Shown here one piece after another: positions 42,781 to 50,238 of a stretch of 64,000 nucleotides of DNA. The position numbers were made by a program, and so were the translations under genes. The notes beneath the pieces were generated by a model that made no database searches, was not told where the DNA came from, and was given only the letters and a program-made list of their open reading frames with translations. Location: positions 3,560,501 to 3,624,500 of the forward strand of contig NZ_BCQA01000001.1 of the NCBI RefSeq assembly GCF_001748145.1. The letters run 5' to 3'. The stretch comes from Bosea sp. BIWAKO-01. GTDB taxonomy: Bacteria; Pseudomonadota; Alphaproteobacteria; Rhizobiales; Beijerinckiaceae. Numbering within the stretch: the stretch's first letter is position 1; each line of letters begins with the position of its first letter.

Positions 42781-44586
42781 ATGGCTCCTCTGCTCCACCT
42801 GCGCGACGTCGCCCTGACCTTCGGCGGCCAGCCCCTGCTCGAAAGCGCGGAGATCGCGGTATCGCCGGGCGAGCGGGTCTGCCTGGTCGGCCGCAATGGC
42901 TCGGGCAAGTCGACGCTGCTCAAGATCGCAGCCGGGCTGGTCGAGCCCGACAGCGCCGAGCGCTTCCTGCAGCCGGGGGCGACCGTCCGTTACCTGCCGC
43001 AGGAGCCGGATTTCACCGGCTTCAGGACGTCGCTGGCTTATGTCGAGGCTGGCCTCGGCCCCGGCGACGACGCCTATCGCGCCCGCTACCTCGTCGAGGA
43101 GCTGGGCCTGACCGGCGATGAGGATCCGGCCACCATGTCGGGTGGCGAGTCTCGCCGTGCGGCGCTGGCGCGCGTATTGGCGCCGGAGCCCGACATCCTG
43201 TTGCTCGACGAACCGACCAACCATCTCGACCTGCCGGTGATCGAGTGGCTTGAACAGGAATTGAAGTCGCTGCGTTCGGCGATGGTGCTGATCAGCCACG
43301 ACCGGCGCTTTCTGACCTCGCTTTCGCGTGCGACGATCTGGCTCGATCGTGGCCAGACTCGGCGCATGGATCGCGGTTTTGGCGAATTCGAGGCCTGGCG
43401 CGACGAGGTGTTGGCGCAGGAGGAACTCGACCGGCACAAGCTCGACCGCAAGATCGCGCGCGAGGAGGACTGGCTGCGCTACGGCGTCAGTGCGCGTCGC
43501 ACGCGCAACCAGCGCCGCCTCGGCGACCTCCATGCGCTGCGCGATCAGCGCCGCACGGCGCGCGGTGCGGTTGGTTCAGTCCGGCTCGAGGCCAGCGAGG
43601 CCCAGATGTCGGGCAAGCTGGTGATCGAGGCGATCGACGTCGCCAAGGCCTATGAAGATAATGTCGTGGTCAAGAATCTCTCGCTGCGCGTGGCGCGCGG
43701 CGACCGGATCGGCATCGTCGGACCGAATGGCGCCGGAAAGACCACGTTGATCAACCTGCTGACCGGAGCGCTGCAGCCGGATTCAGGCAAGATCAAGCTC
43801 GGTGTCTCGCTCGAAATGGTGACGCTCGACCAACGCCGTGAAAGCCTCGACCCGGCGACGCCGCTCGGCGATGCGCTGACTGGCGGCGGCTCCGACCAGG
43901 TCATGGTCGGCGGGCAGCCGCGCCATGTCATCAGCTACATGAAGGACTTCCTGTTCCAGCCGATCCAGCGCGGCACGCCGGTTGGAGCGCTCTCGGGCGG
44001 CGAGCGCGGGCGGCTGATGCTGGCGCGGGCTCTGGCAAAGCCGTCGAACCTGCTGGTCCTGGACGAGCCGACCAACGATCTCGATCTCGAAACGCTGGAC
44101 CTGCTTCAGGAGCTGCTGGCGGACTACCAGGGGACGGTGCTGCTGGTCAGCCATGATCGCGACTTCATCGACCGGGTCGTTTCCGCGACGCTGATCTCGG
44201 ATGGGGACGGAATCTGGACCGAATTTGCCGGTGGCTATTCCGACATGCTTGCGCAGCGTGGCCGCGGCGTCGGCGCGAAGGCGCGTGCTGTGGCGGAGAA
44301 AGCGGTGGCTCCGGCCGCCAAATCGGCTTCTGCTGCGACGGCGGCAGCCGGCAAGCGGAAGCTCTCCTTCAACGAGAAGCATGCACTGGAGACGCTGCCG
44401 AAGCGTATCGAGGCCCTTCAGGGGGAAGCCGCCAAGCTCAACGCGGCCGTGTCCGGCGATCTTTACACGCGCGATCCCAAGCTCTTTGCCAAGGCAACGA
44501 CCCGGCTGGACGAGGTCACACGCGAGATCCACCAGGCCGAAGAGCGTTGGCTGGAGCTCGAGATGCTGCGCGAGGAGCTCGGCTAG
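42781..44586 (+). CDS. ABC-F family ATPase, Uup-like
   Basis: The 601-residue protein has two ABC cassettes: Walker A G-R-N-G-S-G-K-S-T (about 39-47) with signature M-S-G-G-E-S-R-R and Walker B L-L-L-D-E-P-T-N-H-L-D, then a second with G-P-N-G-A-G-K-T-T, L-S-G-G-E-R-G-R and L-V-L-D-E-P-T-N-D-L-D. The two are joined by a charged helical linker, and a C-terminal coiled coil (about 545-600) is typical of Uup. No membrane segments are present. ABC-F proteins act on ribosomes or DNA, not in transport. The start was set at ATG 42781, where homology begins. Confidence 0.9.
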   Translation: MAPLLHLRDVALTFGGQPLLESAEIAVSPGERVCLVGRNGSGKSTLLKIAAGLVEPDSAERFLQPGATVRYLPQEPDFTGFRTSLAYVEAGLGPGDDAYRARYLVEELGLTGDEDPATMSGGESRRAALARVLAPEPDILLLDEPTNHLDLPVIEWLEQELKSLRSAMVLISHDRRFLTSLSRATIWLDRGQTRRMDRGFGEFEAWRDEVLAQEELDRHKLDRKIAREEDWLRYGVSARRTRNQRRLGDLHALRDQRRTARGAVGSVRLEASEAQMSGKLVIEAIDVAKAYEDNVVVKNLSLRVARGDRIGIVGPNGAGKTTLINLLTGALQPDSGKIKLGVSLEMVTLDQRRESLDPATPLGDALTGGGSDQVMVGGQPRHVISYMKDFLFQPIQRGTPVGALSGGERGRLMLARALAKPSNLLVLDEPTNDLDLETLDLLQELLADYQGTVLLVSHDRDFIDRVVSATLISDGDGIWTEFAGGYSDMLAQRGRGVGAKARAVAEKAVAPAAKSASAATAAAGKRKLSFNEKHALETLPKRIEALQGEAAKLNAAVSGDLYTRDPKLFAKATTRLDEVTREIHQAEERWLELEMLREELG

Positions 44587-44727
44587 ACCCAGGGTTCTCC
44601 GGCCTGCCTGAAGCGCGATCGGCCCGGCCATAGGATTTCGGTATCCGGGCAATCGCAAAAACGCATTTTTGGCGGGCCACAAATCGTCCCAATGTCATCA
44701 CCTCAAAGAAGATCACGAGGAAACAGC

Positions 44728-45474
44728 ATGAGACTGAAGGGCAAGACCGCGCTGGTTACCGGCGCTGCGCAAGGGTTCGGCTTCGGCATCGCCGAGACCT
44801 TCGTGCGCGAGGGCGCGCGGGTGGCCGTGCTCGACATCAATCGCGAGAAGGCGCAGGAGGCGGCAAAAGCGATCGGTCGCAAGGCTTTTGCCGTTGTTTG
44901 CGATGTCGGCAAGGGAAAGAGTGTCGACGCGGCCGTGGCCAAGGTGATCACCCGGCTCGGCAGGCTGGACATCGTCGTCAACAATGCCGGCATCAGCCAT
45001 CGCAACCAGCCGATGCTCGAGGTCTCTGAGGCGGAGTTCGACCGGGTCTTCGACGTCAATGTGAAGTCGATCTATCTGATGGCCAAGGCGGTGGTGCCGC
45101 ATTTCCGCGAGCATGGCGGCGGGGTGATCCTCAATATCGGATCGACGGCGGGCTTGCGTCCGCGCCCCGGGCTGACCTGGTACAACGGGTCCAAGGGGGC
45201 CGCGAACCTGCTCTCGAAGTCGATGGCCGTCGAACTCGCGCCTGACCGCATCCGCGTCAATGCGATCGCGCCCGTTGCCGGCGAGACGCCCCTGCTTGCG
45301 ACTTTCATGGGGGAGGACACTCCCGAGAAGCGCAAGGCCTTCACCAGCACGATTCCCTGGGGCCGCTTCTCGACGCCTCAGGACATCGCCAACGCGGCGC
45401 TCTTCCTCTGCTCTGACGAGTCGGAAATGGTGACGGGCAGCGTGCTTGCGGTGGATGGCGGCCGCTGCGTTTGA
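44728..45474 (+). CDS. SDR-family oxidoreductase
   Basis: The 248-residue classical SDR has the cofactor motif T-G-A-A-Q-G-F-G-F-G-I near residue 12, N-N-A-G in the core, catalytic Ser in I-L-N-I-G-S-T-A-G, and Tyr/Lys in W-Y-N-G-S-K-G. Acidic Asp in V-A-V-L-D-I-N suggests NAD(H) rather than NADP(H). The end V-T-G-S-V-L-A-V-D-G-G-R is typical. The substrate cannot be predicted. GAGGAAA lies just upstream of the ATG. The 141-bp upstream gap includes a CAAAAA-CGCA-TTTTTG palindrome at 44656-44671. Confidence 0.9.
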   Translation: MRLKGKTALVTGAAQGFGFGIAETFVREGARVAVLDINREKAQEAAKAIGRKAFAVVCDVGKGKSVDAAVAKVITRLGRLDIVVNNAGISHRNQPMLEVSEAEFDRVFDVNVKSIYLMAKAVVPHFREHGGGVILNIGSTAGLRPRPGLTWYNGSKGAANLLSKSMAVELAPDRIRVNAIAPVAGETPLLATFMGEDTPEKRKAFTSTIPWGRFSTPQDIANAALFLCSDESEMVTGSVLAVDGGRCV

Positions 45475-45498
45475 GCGGTCTTCCCTGCCAGACCTCTG

Positions 45499-45523
45499 AA
45501 GGGCGCCGCCATGGGGCGCCCTT
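45499..45523. terminator. Probable bidirectional terminator
   Basis: The inverted repeat AAGGGCGCC-(7 nt)-GGCGCCCTT is followed by TTGTC. It lies between the convergent SDR and metallophosphoesterase genes, with a short T tract on the plus strand. Confidence 0.6.
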
Positions 45524-45562
45524 TGTCATTGCGCTGCGGCGCTCTCCATGGAGAGCGGGGCG

Positions 45563-46456
45563 TCAAACCGGCTTGGCGTGAAGCGCAATTTCCTGACGCA
45601 TCCTGACGGTGCCGTCGGGCTCGAAGCCACGTTGCTCGACGCTGATCGAAGGAGCCTTGGCATCGCCCTCGATCTTGATGAGATGCCAACTCGCCATTTC
45701 GCCATGACCAAGCGGCCCGATCGAGGCCGAGGGCACGCCGACGATGGGGATATCGTGATCCGGCCCCGGCCGCCAGGCGAGTGAGAAGCGGTGGTTATGG
45801 CCGTGCAGGACGAGGTCGGCCCCCTTGCGTCTCAGCATCGACTCGAAAGCATCCGCATCGAGCAATTCGCGGGTGCGTCGCGCGCCGCCGAGATAGGGCG
45901 GATGATGGATGAGCACGACGCGGATCAACCCGGCTGCCTTGGCCCGGTCGAGGAGAATCTCCACCTTGGCGATCTGCTCGCGCCCGACGCGGCCCGTCGC
46001 CATCAGCGGCAATGTCGGAATGCCGCTGTTCAACCCGATAAGCGCGACCGGACCGCGCTCGCGATACCAGGGATACCCGGCCATGCCGTCATCGTTGCTG
46101 GACCATGGGCCAAGCAGGGTCGCGAGTGGCTTTAGCGAGGAGCGGGCATAGGCATCGTGATTGCCTGGCACGAAGCTGACATCGGCGCGCGGACCCAGCG
46201 TGTCGAGAAAGGTGACCGCGGTCTTGAATTCGTTCGGCAGGCCGATATGGGCGACATCGCCGGTGCAGGCGACATGATCCGGCGTCTGCGCGCGGATATC
46301 CGCGACGATCAGCGCCAGGATTTCCATGTCATGGGCGTGCCGACGCTTGCGGTGCCAATTGACATAGCCGGTCGCGCGCTTGCCAAGCAGCTGATGCAGA
46401 GAAAACTCGGCAAGCGGGCCGAGATGCGGGTCGGACAGGTGCGCGATCTTGAACAC
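45563..46456 (-). CDS. Metallophosphoesterase
   Basis: The 297-residue protein starts with GTG at 46456. It has the calcineurin-like motifs: H-L-S-D-P-H-L-G near the N-terminus, C-T-G-D-V-A (GD), P-G-N-H-D (GNHD), I-H-H-P-P, and L-H-G-H-N-H (GHxH), giving a two-metal phosphoesterase site. The substrate could be a cyclic nucleotide, phospholipid or nucleotide; the H-A-H/K-R-R insertion before the GD motif does not decide it. It is a cytoplasmic enzyme with no signal peptide. Confidence 0.9.
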   Translation of the reverse strand: MFKIAHLSDPHLGPLAEFSLHQLLGKRATGYVNWHRKRRHAHDMEILALIVADIRAQTPDHVACTGDVAHIGLPNEFKTAVTFLDTLGPRADVSFVPGNHDAYARSSLKPLATLLGPWSSNDDGMAGYPWYRERGPVALIGLNSGIPTLPLMATGRVGREQIAKVEILLDRAKAAGLIRVVLIHHPPYLGGARRTRELLDADAFESMLRRKGADLVLHGHNHRFSLAWRPGPDHDIPIVGVPSASIGPLGHGEMASWHLIKIEGDAKAPSISVEQRGFEPDGTVRMRQEIALHAKPV

Positions 46457-46556
46457 GCCCTGCGCTTGCCCTCAGAGCATGGCAGCCGTCAAGCGCATCC
46501 GCGCGTCGGCTCGCCTCAATCCGTTCCCGAACCCGATCAGGTTCGAGCCCAAGGAC

Positions 46557-46673
46557 TCAGTTGAACGAGTCGGTGAGTTCCGAAACGATGCGCGGGTCGG
46601 TGAGGGTGAGGGCGGGCTTCCAGACGAAAGCGCGCTTGGCCCGGAGGCGAGCGGTGATGAAAGCGAGAAGCAT
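46557..46673 (-). CDS. Possible small protein of 38 residues
   Basis: On the minus strand, ATG 46673 opens a frame to TGA 46557 encoding M-L-L-A-F-I-T-A-R-L-R-A-K-R-A-F with a basic, partly hydrophobic N-terminus. GGGG lies about 9 nt upstream. It is 100 bp upstream of the metallophosphoesterase start on the same strand. There is no homology that I recognise; it may not be translated. Confidence 0.25.
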   Translation of the reverse strand: MLLAFITARLRAKRAFVWKPALTLTDPRIVSELTDSFN

Positions 46674-46762
46674 TGTGGTAACCCCAGCGGTGATGGCGCT
46701 GGTTTCTACCTGCTTTGCGGCGCGTTTGTGACGTAACGGCAGTGTAAACGGTGGTCTGTTAT

Positions 46763-46787
46763 GCGTTATTTGCATAGGCAAATACGC
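46763..46787. promoter_or_regulatory. Palindromic operator candidate before the NUDIX gene
   Basis: GCGTTATTTGC-ATAG-GCAAATACGC is an inverted repeat with 10-bp arms and one bulged T; the inner ATTTGC/GCAAAT is perfect. It ends 23 bp before the GTG at 46811, where a repressor or a -10 region would lie. It is AT-rich against a GC-rich background. Confidence 0.45.
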
Positions 46788-46810
46788 GGTGGATGAGGGG
46801 AGCGCGAGGC

Positions 46811-47329
46811 GTGTCGCATGGGCCCGACCCCAAAACTGGCGGCAAAACAGGGCATGCCCGCGAGCCACGCCCCATCTCGGGGCCCGTTCGCCGGCTGCTG
46901 CATCTGTATTTCTGGCTGACACGCGGCATGACGCTGGGCGTGCGCGCGGCGGTGCTCAGAGATGAGCGCGAGGTCCTGCTGGTGCGCCATACCTACACAC
47001 CGGGGTGGCACCTGCCGGGCGGCGGGGTGGAGACCGGCGAGACATTGCGAGACGCGCTCGACAAGGAACTGCGTGAAGAGGCGCTGGTCAGGCTGACCGG
47101 CCCGCCGCAACTTCACGGCGTCTTCTTCAACCGAACGGTGTCGCGCCGCGATCATGTCGCGATCTTCGTGGTACGGGAGTTTGTTGTGGACGGTGTCAGG
47201 CAACCGGATCGCGAAATTGCCGAGGCCCGTTTCTTTCCGCTCGACGCGCTGCCGGACACCACCACAGCGGGCACCCGCCGCAGGCTCGACGAGATATTCG
47301 GCAGGCGTCAGCTTACTGCCGATTGGTGA
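46811..47329 (+). CDS. NUDIX hydrolase
   Basis: The GTG at 46811 has GGGGAG 8-9 nt upstream, better than the ATG at 46793. The 172-residue protein has the Nudix box G-G-G-V-E-T-G-E-T-L-R-D-A-L-D-K-E-L with R-E-E-A-L following (about 75-97). It hydrolyses a nucleoside diphosphate derivative; the D-R-E-I-A-E-A-R-F-F-P end is shared with many MutT-like enzymes. An N-terminal L-L-H-L-Y-F-W-L-T-R-G-M stretch is unusual and partly hydrophobic. The exact substrate is unknown. Confidence 0.87.
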   Translation: MSHGPDPKTGGKTGHAREPRPISGPVRRLLHLYFWLTRGMTLGVRAAVLRDEREVLLVRHTYTPGWHLPGGGVETGETLRDALDKELREEALVRLTGPPQLHGVFFNRTVSRRDHVAIFVVREFVVDGVRQPDREIAEARFFPLDALPDTTTAGTRRRLDEIFGRRQLTADW

Positions 47330-47651
47330 GATCGATTTCTGCGGGAGCGGGTGCCTGCGCGGGCTCGCCTCCCGCCAACCATGATCTCAACGTAAAGGGT
47401 TCACGGCGTCGCCGGTCCTCTCATCCGCCAGCGCTTCGCCCTGCCATCAGCGCTCGCGAGGTGAGACACGAAACAGCTCGTCATTTCCAACATGGACGCC
47501 CGCCCGTGCCTCTGCTACAGGCGATTCATGGCTGACCGGCAAGACCTCTCCATCCTGCGACGACCGGCGCGCTGAGCGCGCCCTTCCGCTCGGCTGCTTC
47601 ACGGCGCCTGAGCTTCTTGCCCCGCTGCCCGTTCGCAGGTTTGCCGTCGCC
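47330..47651. other. Gene-free stretch of 322 bp
   Basis: This stretch lies between the NUDIX and GNAT genes on the plus strand. I see no convincing coding frame, RNA, palindrome or repeat in it. It is GC-rich and of ordinary composition, and presumably contains the promoter of the GNAT gene. Confidence 0.5.
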
Positions 47652-48164
47652 ATGACTTCGCTTCCCCTGACCATTCGCCACGAACTCCCCGCCGATCACG
47701 CCGCCATCGAGCGCCTGCACGAGCGTGCCTTCGGTCCCGGCCGTTTTGCCCGCACGGCATTTCGCCTGCGCGAGGGCGTGCCGCAGGACCCGGCGCTATC
47801 CTTCGCCTCGCATGTCGGGACCTTCCTTGTCGGTTCGGTGCGGGTGACCCGTGTCTCGGCGGGTGGGCAGCCGGCGCTGATGCTGGGGCCGCTTACCGTT
47901 GATCCTGCCTTCGAAGGACGTGGTATCGGCGCTGCCCTGATGAACGCTTCAATCGAAGCCTCGCGGGCGGCCGGACACGACCTCATCATGCTGGTGGGGG
48001 ATGCGCCCTATTATGCCCGCTTCGGTTTCAAGCCGATCTCGCCGGGCCAGCTGACCTTGCCGGGGCCGGCCGATCCAGCCCGATTCCTCGCTCTCGAACT
48101 GGTCGAGGGCGTGCTGGCCAGGCGCAGCGGAGCGGTCATGGCGTTGCGTCCGGGCTCCGCCTGA
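47652..48164 (+). CDS. GNAT-family N-acetyltransferase (YhbS-like)
   Basis: The 170-residue protein begins I-R-H-E-L-P-A-D-H-A-A-I-E-R-L-H-E-R-A-F-G and has the acetyl-CoA loop L-T-V-D-P-A-F-E-G-R-G-I-G-A-A-L-M and Y-Y-A-R-F-G-F-K-P. This is the COG3153 (YhbS) pattern of predicted acetyltransferases. The substrate is unknown. Its 3' end overlaps the vWA gene by 29 nt in opposite orientation. Confidence 0.87.
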   Translation: MTSLPLTIRHELPADHAAIERLHERAFGPGRFARTAFRLREGVPQDPALSFASHVGTFLVGSVRVTRVSAGGQPALMLGPLTVDPAFEGRGIGAALMNASIEASRAAGHDLIMLVGDAPYYARFGFKPISPGQLTLPGPADPARFLALELVEGVLARRSGAVMALRPGSA

Positions 48165-50235
48165 AGCGCCGGCCGGTCTCGCCGAGCCAGCCGGCCACCA
48201 GCGCGCCAAACAGCAGCGCGAGGCCGATCAGCCCGATGAACACAGGCGAAATCGAGACGCCACGCACGATGCCGGAATCGCTGATGCGCAGCCCCATCCA
48301 GTCCGCACCGGCGAACTGACTGCCCGAACGGACCGGAACGATGCGCGGCACGGTCACGCTCGAGCCGCTGTCCTGGCCGATCCGGCGGGAGGAGCCGCCG
48401 GTCGCCTCGGCAAGCTGCTGAAGCTTTGCAGGATCGCTGACGACCTCCATGAGTTCGCGCGGGTTCTCCGGGCCGACGCTGGCAAAAGCCGTCAGATTAT
48501 CCCCTGAGATGCGGTGCAGGCCGAACTCGGTGGTGGGGACGCGGGCGCTGAAGATGCCGGGCCGTCCGGCTTCCAACTGAACTGTGCGCGACGTGCCGTT
48601 GGGGTCGGTGACGACAATCGGGGAGGGCGCGTCGCCGAGCGTCTGGCGCTCGATCTCGATGGTGCGGCCGCGCGCGGTTGCGCGGAGCGCCTCTTCCTCG
48701 AGTTCTGGCTCCTTCATCAGCCAGTGGCCGAGGCGGCGCAGCAGGTCGAGATGCGGTCCGCCATCGCGGAACCCCCGCGCCCAGAGCCAGGCATGATCCG
48801 AGAGGAAAAGTGCAACGCGGCCCTTCTGCTCGCGGCTGAGCATGAGCAACGGTCTGTCACCCGGGCCCGTCATGATGGTCGAGCCCGTGCGGGCGCGGGC
48901 GCCGACCATGCGCAGCCACTCGCCCCAGCGCGGCGGCTCGACCTCAGAACCGGGGAGGTCGCGGGTGACCGGGTGGCGGCGGCCGGGTTCGCTGACGCGG
49001 GCGCGATAGGCCTCGTCGATGACGCTGCCATCGGGCAGGGCGGGCAGGATCTGGCCGAGCGGGGTCCGTGCAAGCGACTGCGAGCCGGAATATTCTGGAC
49101 CGGCTGCGACCAGCAGGGCGCCACCCTCGCGCACATAGCGGACGATATTGTCGAAGTAGAGCAGCGGCAGGATCGACTGGTTGGCGTAGCGGTCGAAGAT
49201 GATCAGGTCGAATTCCTTGATCTTGACCTGGAACAGCTCGCGCGTTGGAAAGGCGATCAGCGAAAGCTCGTTGATCGGCGTGCCGTCCTGCTTCTCCGGC
49301 GGGCGCAGGATCGTGAAATGGACGAGGTCGACATTGGCGTCGGCCTTGAGCAGGTTGCGCCAGGTTCGTTCGCCGGGATGCGGCTCTCCGGAGACCAGCA
49401 GCACGCGCAGCTTGTCGCGAACGCCTTCGATCGTGATGACGGCGCGATTATTGGCAAGCGTGAGCTCATTCTCGAGCGGTGCCGCCTCGATCTCGACGAC
49501 ATTGGGCCCGCCTCGGTCGATCCGAACCGGCACCTGCACGATCTGACCCGAGGTGACCTCGCGGCGGGCGACGATCTCGCCGTCGCGGCGGATCGTCAGC
49601 CCGGCGCGCCCGGGGCCGCCCTTGTCGACGACGCGCAGGCGAATGACCTGATCCTTGCCGACGATGCCGAAGCGCGGCGCATCGACAAGCACGATCCGGC
49701 GGTCGATCTCGGCGTTCCGGCCGGTCGTGAGAACGTGTAGCGGCGCCTTGAGACCCAGAGCCTCGGCATTGGGAGGCGCATCATGAGCGAGGCCGTCGGT
49801 GATGACGATGGCGCCGGCGACGCGCTCCGATGGTACATCCGCGATGCTGGCGGCCAACGCCTCGAAGAGACGGGTCCCGTCGCCCGAGCCCTGCATGTCG
49901 GTGACGTCGACGATGCGTGGCTCGACGCCCGGAACGCCGCGCAACTGCCGTTCGACATCGGCCAGGGCGGCTTCGGTCTGCACGGTCCGGTCCGCGAGGC
50001 GGTTCGAGCCGGAGCGATCGACCACCACCGAGACGACGTCCTTGACCGGTTCTCTGTCCTCGAAGACGAGTGACGGGTCGGCCAGCGTGAGCGTCAGAAC
50101 GATCAGCGCGAGCGCGCGCAGGATGGCGCTGCGGCCGGCGAGGACGAGCGCGGCGCCGGCAGCGACCGCAGCCAGCAACGCGAGCCCGATCAGCAGCGGC
50201 AGAGGCACGAGCGGGGCGAAGGAGAGGCTCCACAT
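48136..50235 (-). CDS. Membrane protein with intact vWA domain, Bat-like operon
   Basis: The 699-residue protein has N-terminal membrane segments (about 12-55), then a vWA-like domain with the MIDAS motif D-R-S-G-S (about 72-76) and V-I-T-D-G-L-A-H-D, a long extracytoplasmic region (about 170-650), and a C-terminal membrane segment G-L-I-G-L-A-L-L-F-G-A-L-V-A-G-W. The central region resembles glutamine-amidotransferase-like folds seen in these proteins (V-R-E-G-G-A-L-L-V-A-A-G-P-E). It is last in a moxR-DUF58-DUF4159-vWA operon, with a 3-bp gap to the gene upstream. Such operons act in envelope or complex assembly under stress; the role here is inferred. Confidence 0.85.
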   Translation of the reverse strand: MWSLSFAPLVPLPLLIGLALLAAVAAGAALVLAGRSAILRALALIVLTLTLADPSLVFEDREPVKDVVSVVVDRSGSNRLADRTVQTEAALADVERQLRGVPGVEPRIVDVTDMQGSGDGTRLFEALAASIADVPSERVAGAIVITDGLAHDAPPNAEALGLKAPLHVLTTGRNAEIDRRIVLVDAPRFGIVGKDQVIRLRVVDKGGPGRAGLTIRRDGEIVARREVTSGQIVQVPVRIDRGGPNVVEIEAAPLENELTLANNRAVITIEGVRDKLRVLLVSGEPHPGERTWRNLLKADANVDLVHFTILRPPEKQDGTPINELSLIAFPTRELFQVKIKEFDLIIFDRYANQSILPLLYFDNIVRYVREGGALLVAAGPEYSGSQSLARTPLGQILPALPDGSVIDEAYRARVSEPGRRHPVTRDLPGSEVEPPRWGEWLRMVGARARTGSTIMTGPGDRPLLMLSREQKGRVALFLSDHAWLWARGFRDGGPHLDLLRRLGHWLMKEPELEEEALRATARGRTIEIERQTLGDAPSPIVVTDPNGTSRTVQLEAGRPGIFSARVPTTEFGLHRISGDNLTAFASVGPENPRELMEVVSDPAKLQQLAEATGGSSRRIGQDSGSSVTVPRIVPVRSGSQFAGADWMGLRISDSGIVRGVSISPVFIGLIGLALLFGALVAGWLGETGRRFRRSPDATP

Positions 50236-50238
50236 GGT

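Noticed and set aside
46500..46560. Minus-strand GAACCTGATCGGG resembles the P4-J region of a TPP riboswitch, and the plus-strand GGTTCGAGCCC resembles a tRNA T-arm.
   Set aside because: The upstream CTGAGA box, GGGG stems and downstream GCG-AAGGGA of a TPP riboswitch are missing, no thiamine gene follows, and no cloverleaf can be folded around the T-arm-like bases.
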